Origin: Coniella vitis
Taxonomy: Eukaryota; Ascomycota; Sordariomycetes; Diaporthales; Schizoparmaceae
DNA: 64,000 nucleotides
NCBI GenBank assembly: GCA_011317545.1
Contig: WUJK01000009.1
Location: forward strand, 1,674,001-1,738,000
Reading direction: 5' to 3'
In this document: positions 1-11,666 of the stretch, in pieces
Layout of the letters: each line of letters begins with the position of its first letter
Numbering within the stretch: the stretch's first letter is position 1
Notes under the pieces: model-generated
Seen by the model: the letters and a program-made list of their open reading frames with translations, nothing else
What the model was told of the DNA's origin: nothing
Databases searched by the model: none
Translations under genes and position numbers: made by a program

Positions 1-396
1 TGTGACGATAAAGAGAATGTCCTCGCCGAGTCCCTCGAACAGGAGAATACGAGGCTTCGACGCGAGGTGTCGGTACTAAAAAGAGAACTTGCTAGCCGCG
101 GCCCTGCTAAGCGCGCACCACTGATGGAGAGGAATGATTTCCTCATCAGTGCCAACAGCAGTCCTTTCTTGATGCACTCAAAGCACACGACCTTGCACGA
201 TGACGAGCTGCAGGGCGAGATCCTACAGCGGAGAATAGAAAACCTTACGTTACACACAACCAGCGACAGCCGGACGCCCAGAAAGGCCAGCGGACATGCA
301 CATCGCAGTCAAGGGAACAACAAGGTGCGGATTGATGGGACGGGGTCACCGGTCAAGAACCTCAGGAAGCCAAAAGTGAATCAGTGGGAAGTATAG
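1..396 (+). CDS. 3' end of an unidentified coiled-coil protein (partial)
   Basis: The frame is open from base 1 and stops with TAG at 394-396, so the 5' part lies outside the window. The visible 131 residues begin with a charged heptad-like segment (about residues 1-36, with LEQENTRLRREV and LKREL) typical of a coiled coil. A polar, Ser/Thr/Arg/Lys-rich tail follows. I do not recognise the family. The tail looks like that of spindle, kinetochore or cytoskeletal scaffold proteins, but that is only an impression. The end is uncertain. Removing bases 325-365 (GT...AG, 41 nt) would join this frame to a second protein-like frame that runs to a stop at 606-608. That intron would be unusually short and has no clear branch site. 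Confidence 0.6.
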   Translation, partial: CDDKENVLAESLEQENTRLRREVSVLKRELASRGPAKRAPLMERNDFLISANSSPFLMHSKHTTLHDDELQGEILQRRIENLTLHTTSDSRTPRKASGHAHRSQGNNKVRIDGTGSPVKNLRKPKVNQWEV

Positions 397-2332
397 CTGG
401 ATTTGGCGGACCATACCCCTTGGATGACTGCTCCTCAACGGCGGAGGCAATTGATTTGACAAAGAAAACTTTGCCTAAACTTGGCACATCACGGGGCTCT
501 GCAACTCGTTTCCATTACGACATATATGGTCGAATACGAACCCGCCTAAGGGCCGGCGAGGTCAGTGTGCGTGAAACAGCACCAACTAGGCGAAACTTGA
601 GCGGTTAGCAGTACCTGAACAGAAATCTGCGATACAGGGTTTCTTAATAACACTGCGCTGGCATATAAAGATCGGCAAATTCTGCTTCGGTTCCTGGATG
701 AAGATTAAAAGCTGACCGGGAGCTCGGGAGGGCTGAATTATGTTGTGTCATGACGGGGCAATGGGGCCATTCTTGCTTCTGTGTGGCGTTTGCCCACAAC
801 CCTATACTGTACTACTTGTAAGGGCCTCCTCCTCCTCCTCTGCGCACACACACTTTTCTTCACGGGAATGTGATTGGTTTTGTCAGTGGCCTTTTTTTTT
901 ACTTTTGCTGATCATGTAGGCCTGCGTGTGCTCGTATGTGCGCATCATCATCATCATCAGCAGCAGCACCGGCCTGCTCGGAGCGCTGTCGTCGGCCGCT
1001 GACAATTCTTTTGGTTTCCAGGCCGGCCCTGACATGTCTCTGATCTTCGTCAAGTCGCTGGGTGTCTCGGTACCGATCTGTACGGACTGGCGCATCGCAT
1101 TCTACATTGTTATACATGGTCTGTACATGACACTCTGCAGGGGTACTTGAGCAGCGCCTGTTCGCCATTTGGCAGCCAGGAGAGGTGTCCTTCTTCGTCT
1201 ATTGCCGGGGAGCAGAAGCCATTATATTGGTCGCCGTCCTCCCCACGGTCTGCCAGCACATACATAGTCCATAGCCCGGGCAGACTTGGCGTTGTCGTGT
1301 TCAGCGCCCACGCGCTGCCCATCACAGAAGCCCAGAAGGGCTGTTGGTCGGCCGCTCATGGAATGCCTCCAACACGGAGCTGCGGAGCGTCAAAAGACAT
1401 TCGAGCCAGGTAAGGCGTCACCCGCCGCCCCCTCCGCCCGCTACCCTCTCGACCAAATTGAAGTGAGGCGCCATTTGGTATCGTGGCTGAAGATGCATCA
1501 CTGCGTCGCATTGCCTTGTGCTGCTTCCATGAAAGGAAGCGGCTGATGCAGCAAAAGGCGAATGAGCGTGCCAGCAAGAGACCCGACTCTGCACCGCCGG
1601 GGTGGCTTCGCAAGGAGAGGGAGGTCAGATCTCGCATGCATGCAATGTAACGGTCACGCTGATGAAGGCTTTCAGGAGTACGTACCATGACATGGCTTGG
1701 AGAGCGCATCCTTGCAAGGCCCACTGGCCGTCGAGCAGGGCACGCCACGGCTGTTTTGGCGCGCAATGAGCTGTGATAGGCAAGGTGACGGCGGACCGGA
1801 ATACGCGAGTGGAAGAACTATCTTCGCGCCTCAAGGGAGAGATTAGTGCAACAATCCGCGACACTCGCATCTGCGCTATGCCAAGTACCTGGTGCTGTGA
1901 CTTCCACCATGCGTGCATATGTCGTACCACCGAGACGTGATGTGGCGGCTTCTCTCTGGGTGTCTCGCGCTGCGAGGTTTTGTGCTTTTCCCATACAATA
2001 AAGCTGCCATTGAGGCTGCTGCACGGCAAACAATGGCATCCCCGGTGCACGATGCAAGATCGATAGATAGCACCACATTGCTTCTCCTGCTGGCACCCAG
2101 CTGAGCGCAATGAAAGCACCTCTCTTGGCTTTATTATGATGGCACTTGCGGTAAGCACACGTTGGAGCGTCATGATTCTGTCTGTGTCTGTTCTCACTGC
2201 TGCTACTATGTACTCACAGCAAAGGCGGCCGCATCTGCCTGAGAGTACATGCTTCTGCTTGCGCAGCCATACTTGTTTTTGTGATACCTTGATTGTGCGG
2301 CTCGTTTTGATAGCTTCTCGCCCCCTTCCACA

Positions 2333-2415
2333 TCCCCCCCCCACCCCCTTCTTCCCTCCCCTCCCTCTTTGCCCTTTTTTTTTCTTTTTCTTTTTCTTTT
2401 TTTTTTTTTTTTTTT
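2333..2415. repeat. Homopolymeric C tract followed by poly-T
   Basis: C-rich stretches grade into TTTCTTTTTC units and an uninterrupted T run ending at 2415. This is low-complexity sequence with no coding value, and its length is prone to assembly error. Confidence 0.9.
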
Positions 2416-2755
2416 CCCTTTTTGGTTTTCCCTCGCCCTGTTTACGCTGCCATGCCTGTCCTTGCCCCATTCGCAATGCCACGTCTGCGTTACAAGTTGT
2501 CCACTACACGCGCCACTTCGCTTGACCTGGCCTCAGCGTGCGGCGTGCTTTTCAGAACAACCTTGCATAGCTTCTTTGAACGTACATCCACTTGCGCGTT
2601 CAACGGTTCTTCATCCGGACAAGAAGTTCCATTGCGTGCCTGGGGCACTAGGGACGCGAAACCCGCGAAGAGAAGAAAGTTGGCCCGGACCGAGATGAAC
2701 TCCTCGCTTCTGCCCGCGGGTGCAGATTCAAAATCATAGCCAACAAAATCTTGCG

Positions 2756-2843
2756 CACACACATATACACACACACACATACATACATACAGACAGACAG
2801 ACAAACACATATACACACACCCACACCCACACCCACACACACA
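2756..2843. repeat. (CA)n / (ACAT)n / (ACAG)n microsatellite
   Basis: About 88 bases of imperfect ACACAC, ACATAC and ACAGAC units about 220 bp upstream of the terpene synthase start. Confidence 0.9.
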
Positions 2844-3061
2844 CTTTCTCCCCTTTCCACTCTCCAACCATCCACTCAGGCGCAGTCCCAATCTGCTCCA
2901 TAAAGGCTGACGACTTTTCTGCAGTTCTGAATGCGCAGGAGTCGGCTCTGATGTGAGATCAGAACAGCTTACCTGACTTGGTCACGTCTCAACAAGTAGT
3001 CGGTCACTCACTTCGTCGACTCGCAGAGGTTTCTGGATCGTCGGCCGTTTAAAAAGTCACC

Positions 3062-4938
3062 ATGGGTACCGTTTTGTCGCCACTTGGCTATTATGCCTCA
3101 ACTTTTGGCCACCTCCTTGCCAGGAACTCCCTTGTCAAAATGGACCCAAACGCCGCGCTTGCCCAGCAACTCAAGGGCAAAGTGATACATGTGGATATGA
3201 CGAGTAGCTTTGGTCACTGGCCATCTGGCGCTCGGCATCCAGAATATGAGCGTCTGGTACGTGAAACTGACGACATGCTTGAGAGGTTAGTCGGCCTGTC
3301 TTCTTTTCTCCTGTTGGCTCGTCCCTTTTCGCGACTTCAGGCCCCAATCTAGTCTCCACCACGGCGTTGCCTTCGCTCTTTTGGCCCAGCCTCACAAATC
3401 CATGCTAAGTCGGCGTCGCTATAGGACGGTCCCAGATACAGTCAGATGTGAAAAGTTCAAGAAGAGTGACTTTGCCCTGTTTGCGTGCCTGTATGTGTTT
3501 TACCCCAAGTACCTAGCTGAGTTGATGTCCGAGTGTTTCACAAAAGAGCAGAGGATACTAACCCACTGTGCCCAGATGGTGGCCCGACGCGAGCTGGGAC
3601 GACCTTTACAGCGCCACATTATTCACAGTCTGTCTATTTGTGTGGGACGACACCATTGACACGAATGAGCACTATCTTGCAACGGACTTTGAACAAGCCA
3701 GCGTGTGGCGCCGGCAGTCACTTGCCTATTTCAAGTACCATCTGCAACTGACGCATGGCAGCGAGCCATTCTGTCCGGATGATGTGTGCCTTTTGTTCAA
3801 AGAGTTTGGCCAAAGATTTTGTAGCAAATTCGGACCAGGTGAGGCGAAAGCCATAACGACCCCGGATGCATATGCACCTCTTCATCCTTAGAATCATCGC
3901 GCTGTCGCTCATTTTGCCATTTCTGTCTCTTTTCTCTAACATATCAAGCGTAGTGCAACGATACAGAATGTTCTGCAAAATCGAGGACTTTGTTCAGCAC
4001 AACACACTTGAGCAAGCTGAACGCCTTGCGGGACGCATTCCAACCTATGAGCAGTACATGAGGATTCGCTTTGGCGTCACGGGCGTCCGAATGTTCTCAC
4101 TGCTTCTTGAGTAAGTCTACAAGGCAAACCCATGAAGTATATGCAAGAGGTCGAGCGAGGTATGTGATGTTAACTTGTGTGTGTTTTTTTCTTTTTTGGA
4201 CAGGATAACCAACCAAACTGTACTACCCTCCTGGATCATGGACTCTCAAGAAATGGGGATCATCATTCAAGAATGCAATTTCATCATAATAGTGTATGCC
4301 TTTATAGCATCCGACAGAGGCTTGTTGTAATGCGCTGACAAGATACTACAGCGTCAACGACATCTTGTCTCTCAAAAAGGAAATAGTAAGCTTCCCACTG
4401 CCCCAGCCATAGACACTCATTCTCCTGTCTACGATTGACTTCCTGCACCCAAACTTGTTATATAATATTTTTATTCCAAATAACTCACAAGTACCATTGA
4501 CAGGCCACAAATTGCGTCGTAAATGTCGTACCTGTGCTATACATGACGGGCCTCTCGCTCGACCAGGTCATTTCGGACCTAATTGGTGAAATGCACGCCT
4601 CTAGAGATCGCCTCGACGCCATGGCTGCAAAGTTGGATCGCATGACCCGCAAACAGCCACAGCTCAACGAGGATGTCATGAGATTTATCGATGGGATCCG
4701 CATGATGGATACGGGCACGCTAATATACTCGTAAGGCTTTTCCCACTTTTTCTTTTGGCAGTCGGGTGTCTAAACCTGTGTAGTCGTTGGCGTCTGTCTT
4801 GTGTGTCTCGTCCACTTACTAAACATTCTTGGACACACCAAGTACTAACGTGGCATTCATCCTTATAGTATCGAGTCGCCGAGATATGGCGTGCGAAAAT
4901 ACCAGCAGCCAGACGGCAAACTCAGCATCGTTTTGTAA
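3062..4938 (+). CDS. Class I terpene synthase (sesquiterpene cyclase-like)
   Basis: Exons 3062-3285, 3425-3490, 3576-3838, 3954-4110, 4204-4293, 4352-4385, 4504-4730 and 4869-4938 join in frame to 376 residues. The junctions have good donors (GTTAGT, GTATGT, GTGAGG, GTAAGT, GTATGC, GTAAGC, GTAAGG), AG acceptors, and a TACTAAC branch site in intron 2. The protein is a single alpha domain of normal fungal sesquiterpene-synthase length. It has the WWPDAS region (about 98-103), the aspartate-rich DDTID motif (121-125), the NSE triad in NDILSLKKE (N269, S273, E277) and the late RY pair (R359-Y360). These residues bind the Mg2+-diphosphate of farnesyl or geranyl diphosphate. The metal ligands are intact, so an active cyclase is expected. 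It most resembles the group of fungal enzymes related to presilphiperfolanol and trichobrasilenol synthases; the product cannot be inferred. It converges on TOP2 and has no tailoring gene beside it. Confidence 0.93.
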
Positions 4939-4955
4939 TTTTACTACTGCTACTG

Positions 4956-5003
<48 letters not shown>

Positions 5004-5940
5004 TATCATGAGCGTTTTGATTTTCTTATACTCCAAAAAGCTATGCCTTTTTCCTCTCTTACTCTCTGTTGTTTTCCTTCAAAAGTATTTCCTTGTTCCT
5101 TCTTTATATATCTCGCTTTTGATTCTCTTTTTTTGTTTTTTGTATAATATGACGATATACCGAGCGTTAGATATTAGAGATCCCACTTGATCAAGACTAA
5201 TTGTTTTCTTTTTCTTGGGTATTGTCTCACACTGGGCCACGGTGGCTGGCTTTAACAGTGAGTGTATGGTGTGCATATAGTCTGCAAAAATCAAATCTCA
5301 GCTTGAAATCAAAATCCATGACGTTTTGTCTGTGACCCTATATGATATGATATTCCTGAATAGCTTGATTGGCAATTTGCCAGCACAGGCAAATTGTGAA
5401 CCCATCCATGTAATATAAATTTTGTGTCTCTATCGTAACGTAACCATGGACAAATGATGAGCAGGACTATGGTTCTACAAAACTGTAAAGTTCAAATTGA
5501 ACCTCATCATTTTATATAAGGAACAACAGCATGTAGTTTTTGAAAAGGCAGTGAGTGTCCTAGAGTTCAGCCCTTCAGAGCAATCACCAAAAATGGCCCA
5601 GCGACATGGTAATCTGGAAAGCTTATCATCAGTACCTACATAGGTATTTTCACTGTGTGCATTTGTGTTATAAACATCCCGAGACATCAGATCATATATG
5701 AATATCTTCACACAAAGTTGAAATAGCAACTCATAATTGTCCATCTAACACATTTTGTCTTTCCCTAGTGTATGAACTCTACCTGAGCATGTACAATGGA
5801 CCCAATACCTTGGTGCTTGATCTCATTGCCCCAGACCTAAAAGAATGAGAGGTAAGGAAAAGCCCACAAAATTCCATCTCATTTATCCCCAACAGAACCT
5901 TTTTCTTTCTCATAATCCCATCAAGTCTAATGAGCTTGCC
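4939..5940. other. Convergent gap between terpene synthase and TOP2
   Basis: This is AT-rich sequence holding the two 3' untranslated regions. It starts with a (CTA)n microsatellite right after the terpene synthase stop. No gene is visible, and the open frames are short and AT-biased. Confidence 0.75.
4942..5003. repeat. (CTA)n trinucleotide microsatellite
   Basis: About 20 near-perfect TAC/ACT units start 4 bases after the terpene synthase stop codon, so they lie in its 3' untranslated region. Confidence 0.95.
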
Positions 5941-8900
5941 TTATTCGGAGCCAGAGAGTGCCGATTCAGCTGCATCAGCATCTGCCATGGAGTCATCATC
6001 TGATGGCAAGGCATAGCTCTTCTTGGAAGCAGCAGCACGGCCAGGTCGCCCACTTGCGGCACGTGAACGGACTGCTGGTGCAGAGCCTCCCATTCGCACG
6101 TCTCCATCCTCGTCTTCACCATCAGTGAAATCAAATATATCTTTCTTGGCCCTACCGGTGGCTGTTGAGGGCTTGGTTTTGGCAATAGGAGACAGCTTGT
6201 TGATGGTTGTTTCTTCCTTGGCCTTGAGGTTCTTCGAACCAGCCGGGCGTCCACGCTTCTTTGCAGTGCTAGCAGAACCAACATTCAAGGCCTGTTTGCC
6301 CTTGGCACCCTTGGAAACCACTGCCTCATGCTCATTCTCAGACATCTCAACATCTGAAGATTTGGTGGCTCTATGAGGAGAAGACTTTGCCAGCATTTCA
6401 TAGTTGGTGTCATCGAAACTGTCAGCATCAAAGTTGGCGCGGGCCTGCTTGGTCTTCAACTTGGGAATGGTAGCATTGCCATGGTCAGACCTCGACATAG
6501 CAAACAAGCTAAGTCTGCCATTAGTTGCATCTGCTGCTGGCTCGCCAATTCCTCGGACTAGAGAACCAACATCGATCACGTTGTCGCCATTGCCCTCTGA
6601 CTCGTCGTCAGTTTCGTCAAAGACCCACTTCTTGGCTTTGGAGGCTGCTGCACGTTTGCCGCGTCCAGTAGTGAGCTTGGGCTCTTCGATTTCTGGTTCC
6701 GGCTCTTGGTCCAGCTCAGAGTCCGCTGAAGGCGACTTCTTCGCCGCGACCGCCTTTGCTTTGCTCTTGGGTTTGGGTAGCGCACCAAAGTCCTCGTCAT
6801 CATCAGAAGTAATATCAATGACTGGAGACGGTTTCTTTGCAGGTGCTGCCTTGGCTTGGCTCTTTGGTTGTTCCGGCAGAGCAAAGTCCTCATCATCGTC
6901 CGAGCGATCCATGACTGGTGATGGCTTTTTGGTATTGGCTGCCCTGGGTCTGGTCTTGGGTCTGCTCAGCGCAGTAAAGTCCTCGTCCTCGTCTTCTGAC
7001 TGACTGGCCACAGGCGGTGATTTCTTGGCTGGTGCTGCCTTTGTGGTCTTGGCTTCACTCGTTGGGACGATGTCTTCATCCTCTGCATCAGTTGTCGTCT
7101 CTGTTGGCATGGCGGCAGGTTGTGTTTTGGTTTCAGGCTCCAACAAAGCCTCAAAGTCTTCATCGCTATCATCGGATAGCTCTTGGAGAATTGAAGGCTT
7201 TTTAGCACGGACAGGCCTGGTGGTAGTTGGGGCCTCCCTCTTGAACGACTCGACCGTAAACTCCTCATCCGATTCGGCTGTCCCATCGTTACCCGTGGGG
7301 GCAGGCTTGGTAGGCTTCGCAAAGTGCGATGCAAAGCGTTGCTGAGCGGTCGTCTTGACTGGAGAAATGACAGTCTTGACCATCCGTCCTGGCTTTGCCA
7401 AGCCGGGTCTGCTCTTAGACGACTTGCTGCCCGGGTCATAGTCATCATCATCCTTCCTTGCACGCTTAACGCCCTTTCCGGCGCCAATTTTCTTGGAGTG
7501 GCGCCGGCCCATTTTCCTGATATTGGTGCGGATCTCATCGTCCAGGCGCATCTGATTCTCCCACTCCTCGACAAAAGCATCAAGGTCTCTGCACCAAAGA
7601 TCTTTTTCGTCCAAAGCCTCCAGCTCATCTTTTTCGGCCTTCTTCTTCGCGATTTGTTTCTTGAGACGCTCGAGGCGCTCGAGGGTCAAGGAATAGATTT
7701 GCATCTGTTTTTTGGTTAGTTTATTGGTGTCGCACCCGCGTCGCTAATTGACTTACGGAAAGTAGGTAGTCGTAGTCTCCTGCACCAGGACTGGAGTCCT
7801 CGACGTCATCTTCCTTGTCCCCATCTTCCTCCTGGTCCATCTCTTCATCGGTGTTTCTGGCCCTCTTGACTGTGTCGCCCTTTGGGAAAGGCCTGTACTT
7901 TGCCTTGCGAAGTTCTTCGATCAGGACAGTCTTCTTCTTTCTGGCAACAACCAACTTGCCACTGATGATTTCCTCGACAAAACGAGCCATGTTCTTCAGC
8001 CTTTCGTAGTCACTATCAAGAACTTGAAGCCAGTGTGCCTGTAGTTGTTTTTAGCTATCGATAACCTTTTTCTGATCACGAGCTCACGCCAGAAAAAGAA
8101 CTTACTCTGCGTTCTGTGTACACGTTGAAGCGGTAAAGGTAGAACTCCTCCAGGATCTGTTCAACATTATCGTACTTGCGGATTTGGCCTCGTGGGTCAA
8201 ACGCCACAAGATTTGTCGTGCCGATGGACTTGGTGAGCTTGAACTTTTCAAGCAATTCATTATCGTCAAGCGCCTTCTTGATGACCTTGTCATCCATCTG
8301 AATTTCAAAGTGCACGTTCCGATGGTCGTTGAATTCTTTGTAGTCCTTGATCCAGGAAATACCCTTATCGCCTCGGATAATTTGCTCCAACCGCGCCTTG
8401 AAATCATCCGTCCACACTCGGACGGGAAGCTCAGTGACGAGAATCTCGTTGGGCTTCTCTTGTGAAACGATACCATTGAACTTGTATTTGCCACCGCCCT
8501 CAGGCTCAACCTGGCCCTTCCAGCCTCGGAACCAAGGGATCATGGTCTCGAAGGGGCCTTCTGCAGAAGAACCATTGAGGCGACCCATGCGTCTCTTCAA
8601 GTTGTTGACAATATCCATGGGATGATAGTTAGGAATCGTAGTACTCCAACCAGTGCCGATACCATCAGCACCATTGCATAGAACCATTGGTATAACTGGA
8701 GCATAGATTTTGGGCTCAATTTGCTTGCCGTCCTCAAATTGGGCCTCGAGAACCGGCTCATCAAGGGGCGAGAATACTCGCCGAGCAAATGGAGATAGGC
8801 GAGTGAAGATGTAACGGGCGCTGGCCGCATCACTACCACCGGCGAGACGAGAACCGAAGTTGCCGCTGGGCTCGAGCACGTTGATATTGTTGGAACCGAC

Positions 8901-11666
8901 AAAGTTTTGTGCCAAGCCAATAATGGTCTGTTGCAGCGAAGCCTCTCCGTGGTGGTAAGCGGTTTGCTCAGAGACATAGCCAGCCAGTTCGACCACCTTC
9001 TTGTCTTTGTCCAAGTTCCGCTTGAAGCAAGCAAAGACAACCTTACGCTGACCGGGCTTCAGACCATCAACGACAGACGGGATGGAACGGAGGTTGTCTG
9101 CCATACTGAAAAGGATGAGTTCCTTGTTCACGAAGTCGGAGTATGTGATGGACTTTGTCGAGTGGTCCAGGAACGTTCCGGGCACAAACCTGCCCAACCA
9201 TTCCTTTCTTGCGTCTGCCTTCTTCTTTGAGAATGCAAGCTCGAATAGCTCAGTCTCTTCTGGCTTCATGGTATGGAATTCCTTCAAGTGATTATCCAAA
9301 TCAGTGAAGTAGACTTGGGCATCCTCATTGGTGCTTGTTCCCAAACCCTTGAAATACTTGTAGTGCCATTTTTTGATTTCATGGTGGTGTCTTTCCTTCC
9401 ACTCCTCGTACTCGGGCATGGTGAAGAAGGATCGCATTCTCAAGGGCTTCTTTGGGTTTGGTCCCTGCCAGACTTTCACCACAGGAGTTGTAAACTCTCT
9501 GAAGAAGTCCGGAATCTGCAGAAGTGAAGGAAACTGAACCTGCAAAAAGTTGATGAGGAGGCCCTTGATATGACTACCGTCGTGATCCTGATCAGCCATG
9601 ATCATCAGGTGTCCATAGCGCAAGCGCTTTGTGTCGGTATACGTTTCCTTGTGCTTGAGACCCATGAACTGCTTGATGTTGCTGATCTCTTGATTCTTGA
9701 GGATCTGGTCGATGGACGCATCACGGACATTCAGCATCTTTCCTCGCAGGGGGAAAACGCCAATGCGGTCCGGATCAAGAATGGCACGGCCTGCTACGGC
9801 GAGACCACGAGCAGAGTCACCCTCGGTCAGAATCAAAGTACACTCATGGCCATGCTTGGTCCCCGCCAAATTTGCGTCAACGAGCTTCTCGTTGCTGATG
9901 CGAGACCGCTTGTTGCCATCAGTCTTGGCCATCATCTTGTCTGCCTTCTTCTCGGCATAGTGCAATATGTTCTCGATGGCTTCTGTCTTGCGAATCTTGT
10001 TGATGAACCCATCTGTGAGTACACACTTGCTACCAAAAGCGCTGGGCTTGGTAGTCATGTACTCCTTTGTCTGAGAATTGAAGGCAGGGTTGTTGATCAG
10101 ACAGTTGACGAAGATGAAGATATGGTTGCGGACATGGTTAGCCTTCAAAGAATGGCCCTTCATCTTCTTGGTGAGATCCTTGAGCAGAGCACCGCAGATC
10201 TGATCAGCAATGTAATTGACGTGCGTGCCCCCACTCGTTGTAGCGATGGAGTTGACAAATGACACTTGTTGGAATGAACCATCTGAAACAGTGAAACCGA
10301 TTTGCCATCGCGTGTGTGCCTTGGTGTCCTCGAAGATGACGGTGGCAGGAGGTGGACCGCTGCCATCCGCATCGAGATCTTGGCGGTCCTTTGCAATAGC
10401 TTTGGCATACATTTCACAGTACTTCTTGAACCCAACCTTCAAGTGCTCGCCATTGAGGTACACTTTGACGCCCTCCACAGTGCCAGCCAAGTCGTAGACA
10501 CGTCTGTACATGATGGATTCGGTGTCGTCATCAATGCCATCGGTCATGTCAAACTTGGCGAAGTCTGGTTTGAAGGTTACTCTCACGAAGTCCTTGCTCT
10601 TGTTGGTGGTGATTTTGTGCTTGTCCATTTTGCCCATGTTATCGCGCCAGGTGGCCTTGAATCTCTTGCCGTTGGCTGAGTCCTGACATTCGAGTGTGAA
10701 CTCTTTGCTGAAGACGTTGCAAAGCTTGGCGCCGTATCCATTACGACCACCAACCGTTTTTTTTCTCGTTGTCATCGAAGTTAGAACCGGCAAGAAGGTG
10801 ACCAAAGACCAGCTCGGGAATATAGACACCCTCCTTTTCGTGCATCTCGATGGGGATGCCTTTACCGTCATTTTCGACAGAGATCTCTCCCTCTTCCCGG
10901 TTGATGTTGATCTTGATATAGCTCATGCTCTTGTCACGCTGCTTATTGTCTGCCGCATTGACGAGAATCTCATCAAAGATCTTGTAGAAACCGGGAACGA
11001 GTTTGATAGTCTTGTGTTCCATCAAGGATCTCTCCTTGTTGTACACCCACATTTGACTCTCGGTGCGTTCAATGGAGCCAATGTAGGTATCAGGTCGAAT
11101 GAGAATATGTTCGACGGGGCTTAGTTTCGTGTATTGCTCAGTTGCAGTCTTCGGATTGCTTGGTCTGGACTCAGTTGGGCCGTCGAGTTGCATGGCACTG
11201 TCATTCTCAATTTCGCCCAGCGGCTTGCCGCCGCCCACCTTGGGCGCCGAGTCCTTCTTCTGCTTCTTAGCATTGGGAGGGGTGTTGGACATGTTGCCAT
11301 CGAAAGAGGAGTCTTCATCGTCGTCAATGCTCGGTTTTGCGCGCTTCTTGGGCGCAGCCTTGGTCTTTAGTGTTGTTTGAACCGATTTCTTGGGCGCGGC
11401 CTTTGCGGTAGACTTAGCGGCTACGGCTTTCTTTGCAGTAGCCTTGGCTTTGGGCTTCTGCGACTCGTAAGCAGCTGCCAGCGAGGAGAACCTTTTACTT
11501 CGCACACAAAAATAAACGTTGGCTGTGACCAATGACCCAAGGGAGAGCGATGCGCGACGCGCCGCGCGCGTTTGCCCGTAGAAAGGAATCGACTTACAGG
11601 CTCTGGAGAGTAGGCATCCGACTCGTCTTGGTAGTCGTCGAAGACCGACTCGACATCGGAATCCAT
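5941..11666 (-). CDS. TOP2: DNA topoisomerase II (frameshifted in the given sequence)
   Basis: Type IIA topoisomerase, which passes one duplex through a double-strand break in the nucleus. Exons on the minus strand are 11666-11598, 11457-8106, 8038-7757 and 7704-5941. The ATPase domain shows EILVNAADN and the nucleotide loop GRNGYGAK. TOPRIM shows EGDSA and DQDHDG. The catalytic tyrosine lies in ARYIFTRLSP (codon 8813-8811, about residue 905). The last exon (587 residues) is a variable acidic/basic tail with four imperfect S-D-D-D/E-E-D-F repeats followed by Lys/Ala/Pro segments. The frame breaks at a run of eight T (10757-10764; A8 on the coding strand) just before the GGRNGYGAK loop. Seven would restore the conserved family sequence and give about 1821 residues. 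A sequencing error is more likely than loss of an essential gene. The acceptor of intron 1 (11458) is the best-fitting of several choices. Confidence 0.95.

Larger units (their letters stand above)
397..3061. other. Intergenic region upstream of the terpene synthase
   Basis: I see no convincing gene here after 608. Open frames in the gap are low-complexity or lack any protein-family character; one of 285 codons on the minus strand is driven by a poly-T tract read as poly-Lys. The gap holds a C/T-rich then poly-T tract (2333-2415), a CA-rich tract (2756-2843) and one TACTATGTAC motif at 2204-2213. The promoter of the terpene synthase should lie in the last few hundred bases. Confidence 0.7.

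Noticed and set aside
1625..2482. 285-codon minus-strand open frame with a Lys-rich start
   Set aside because: The Lys run is the poly-T tract read on the other strand. The rest has no domain, and overlapping frames are equally open.
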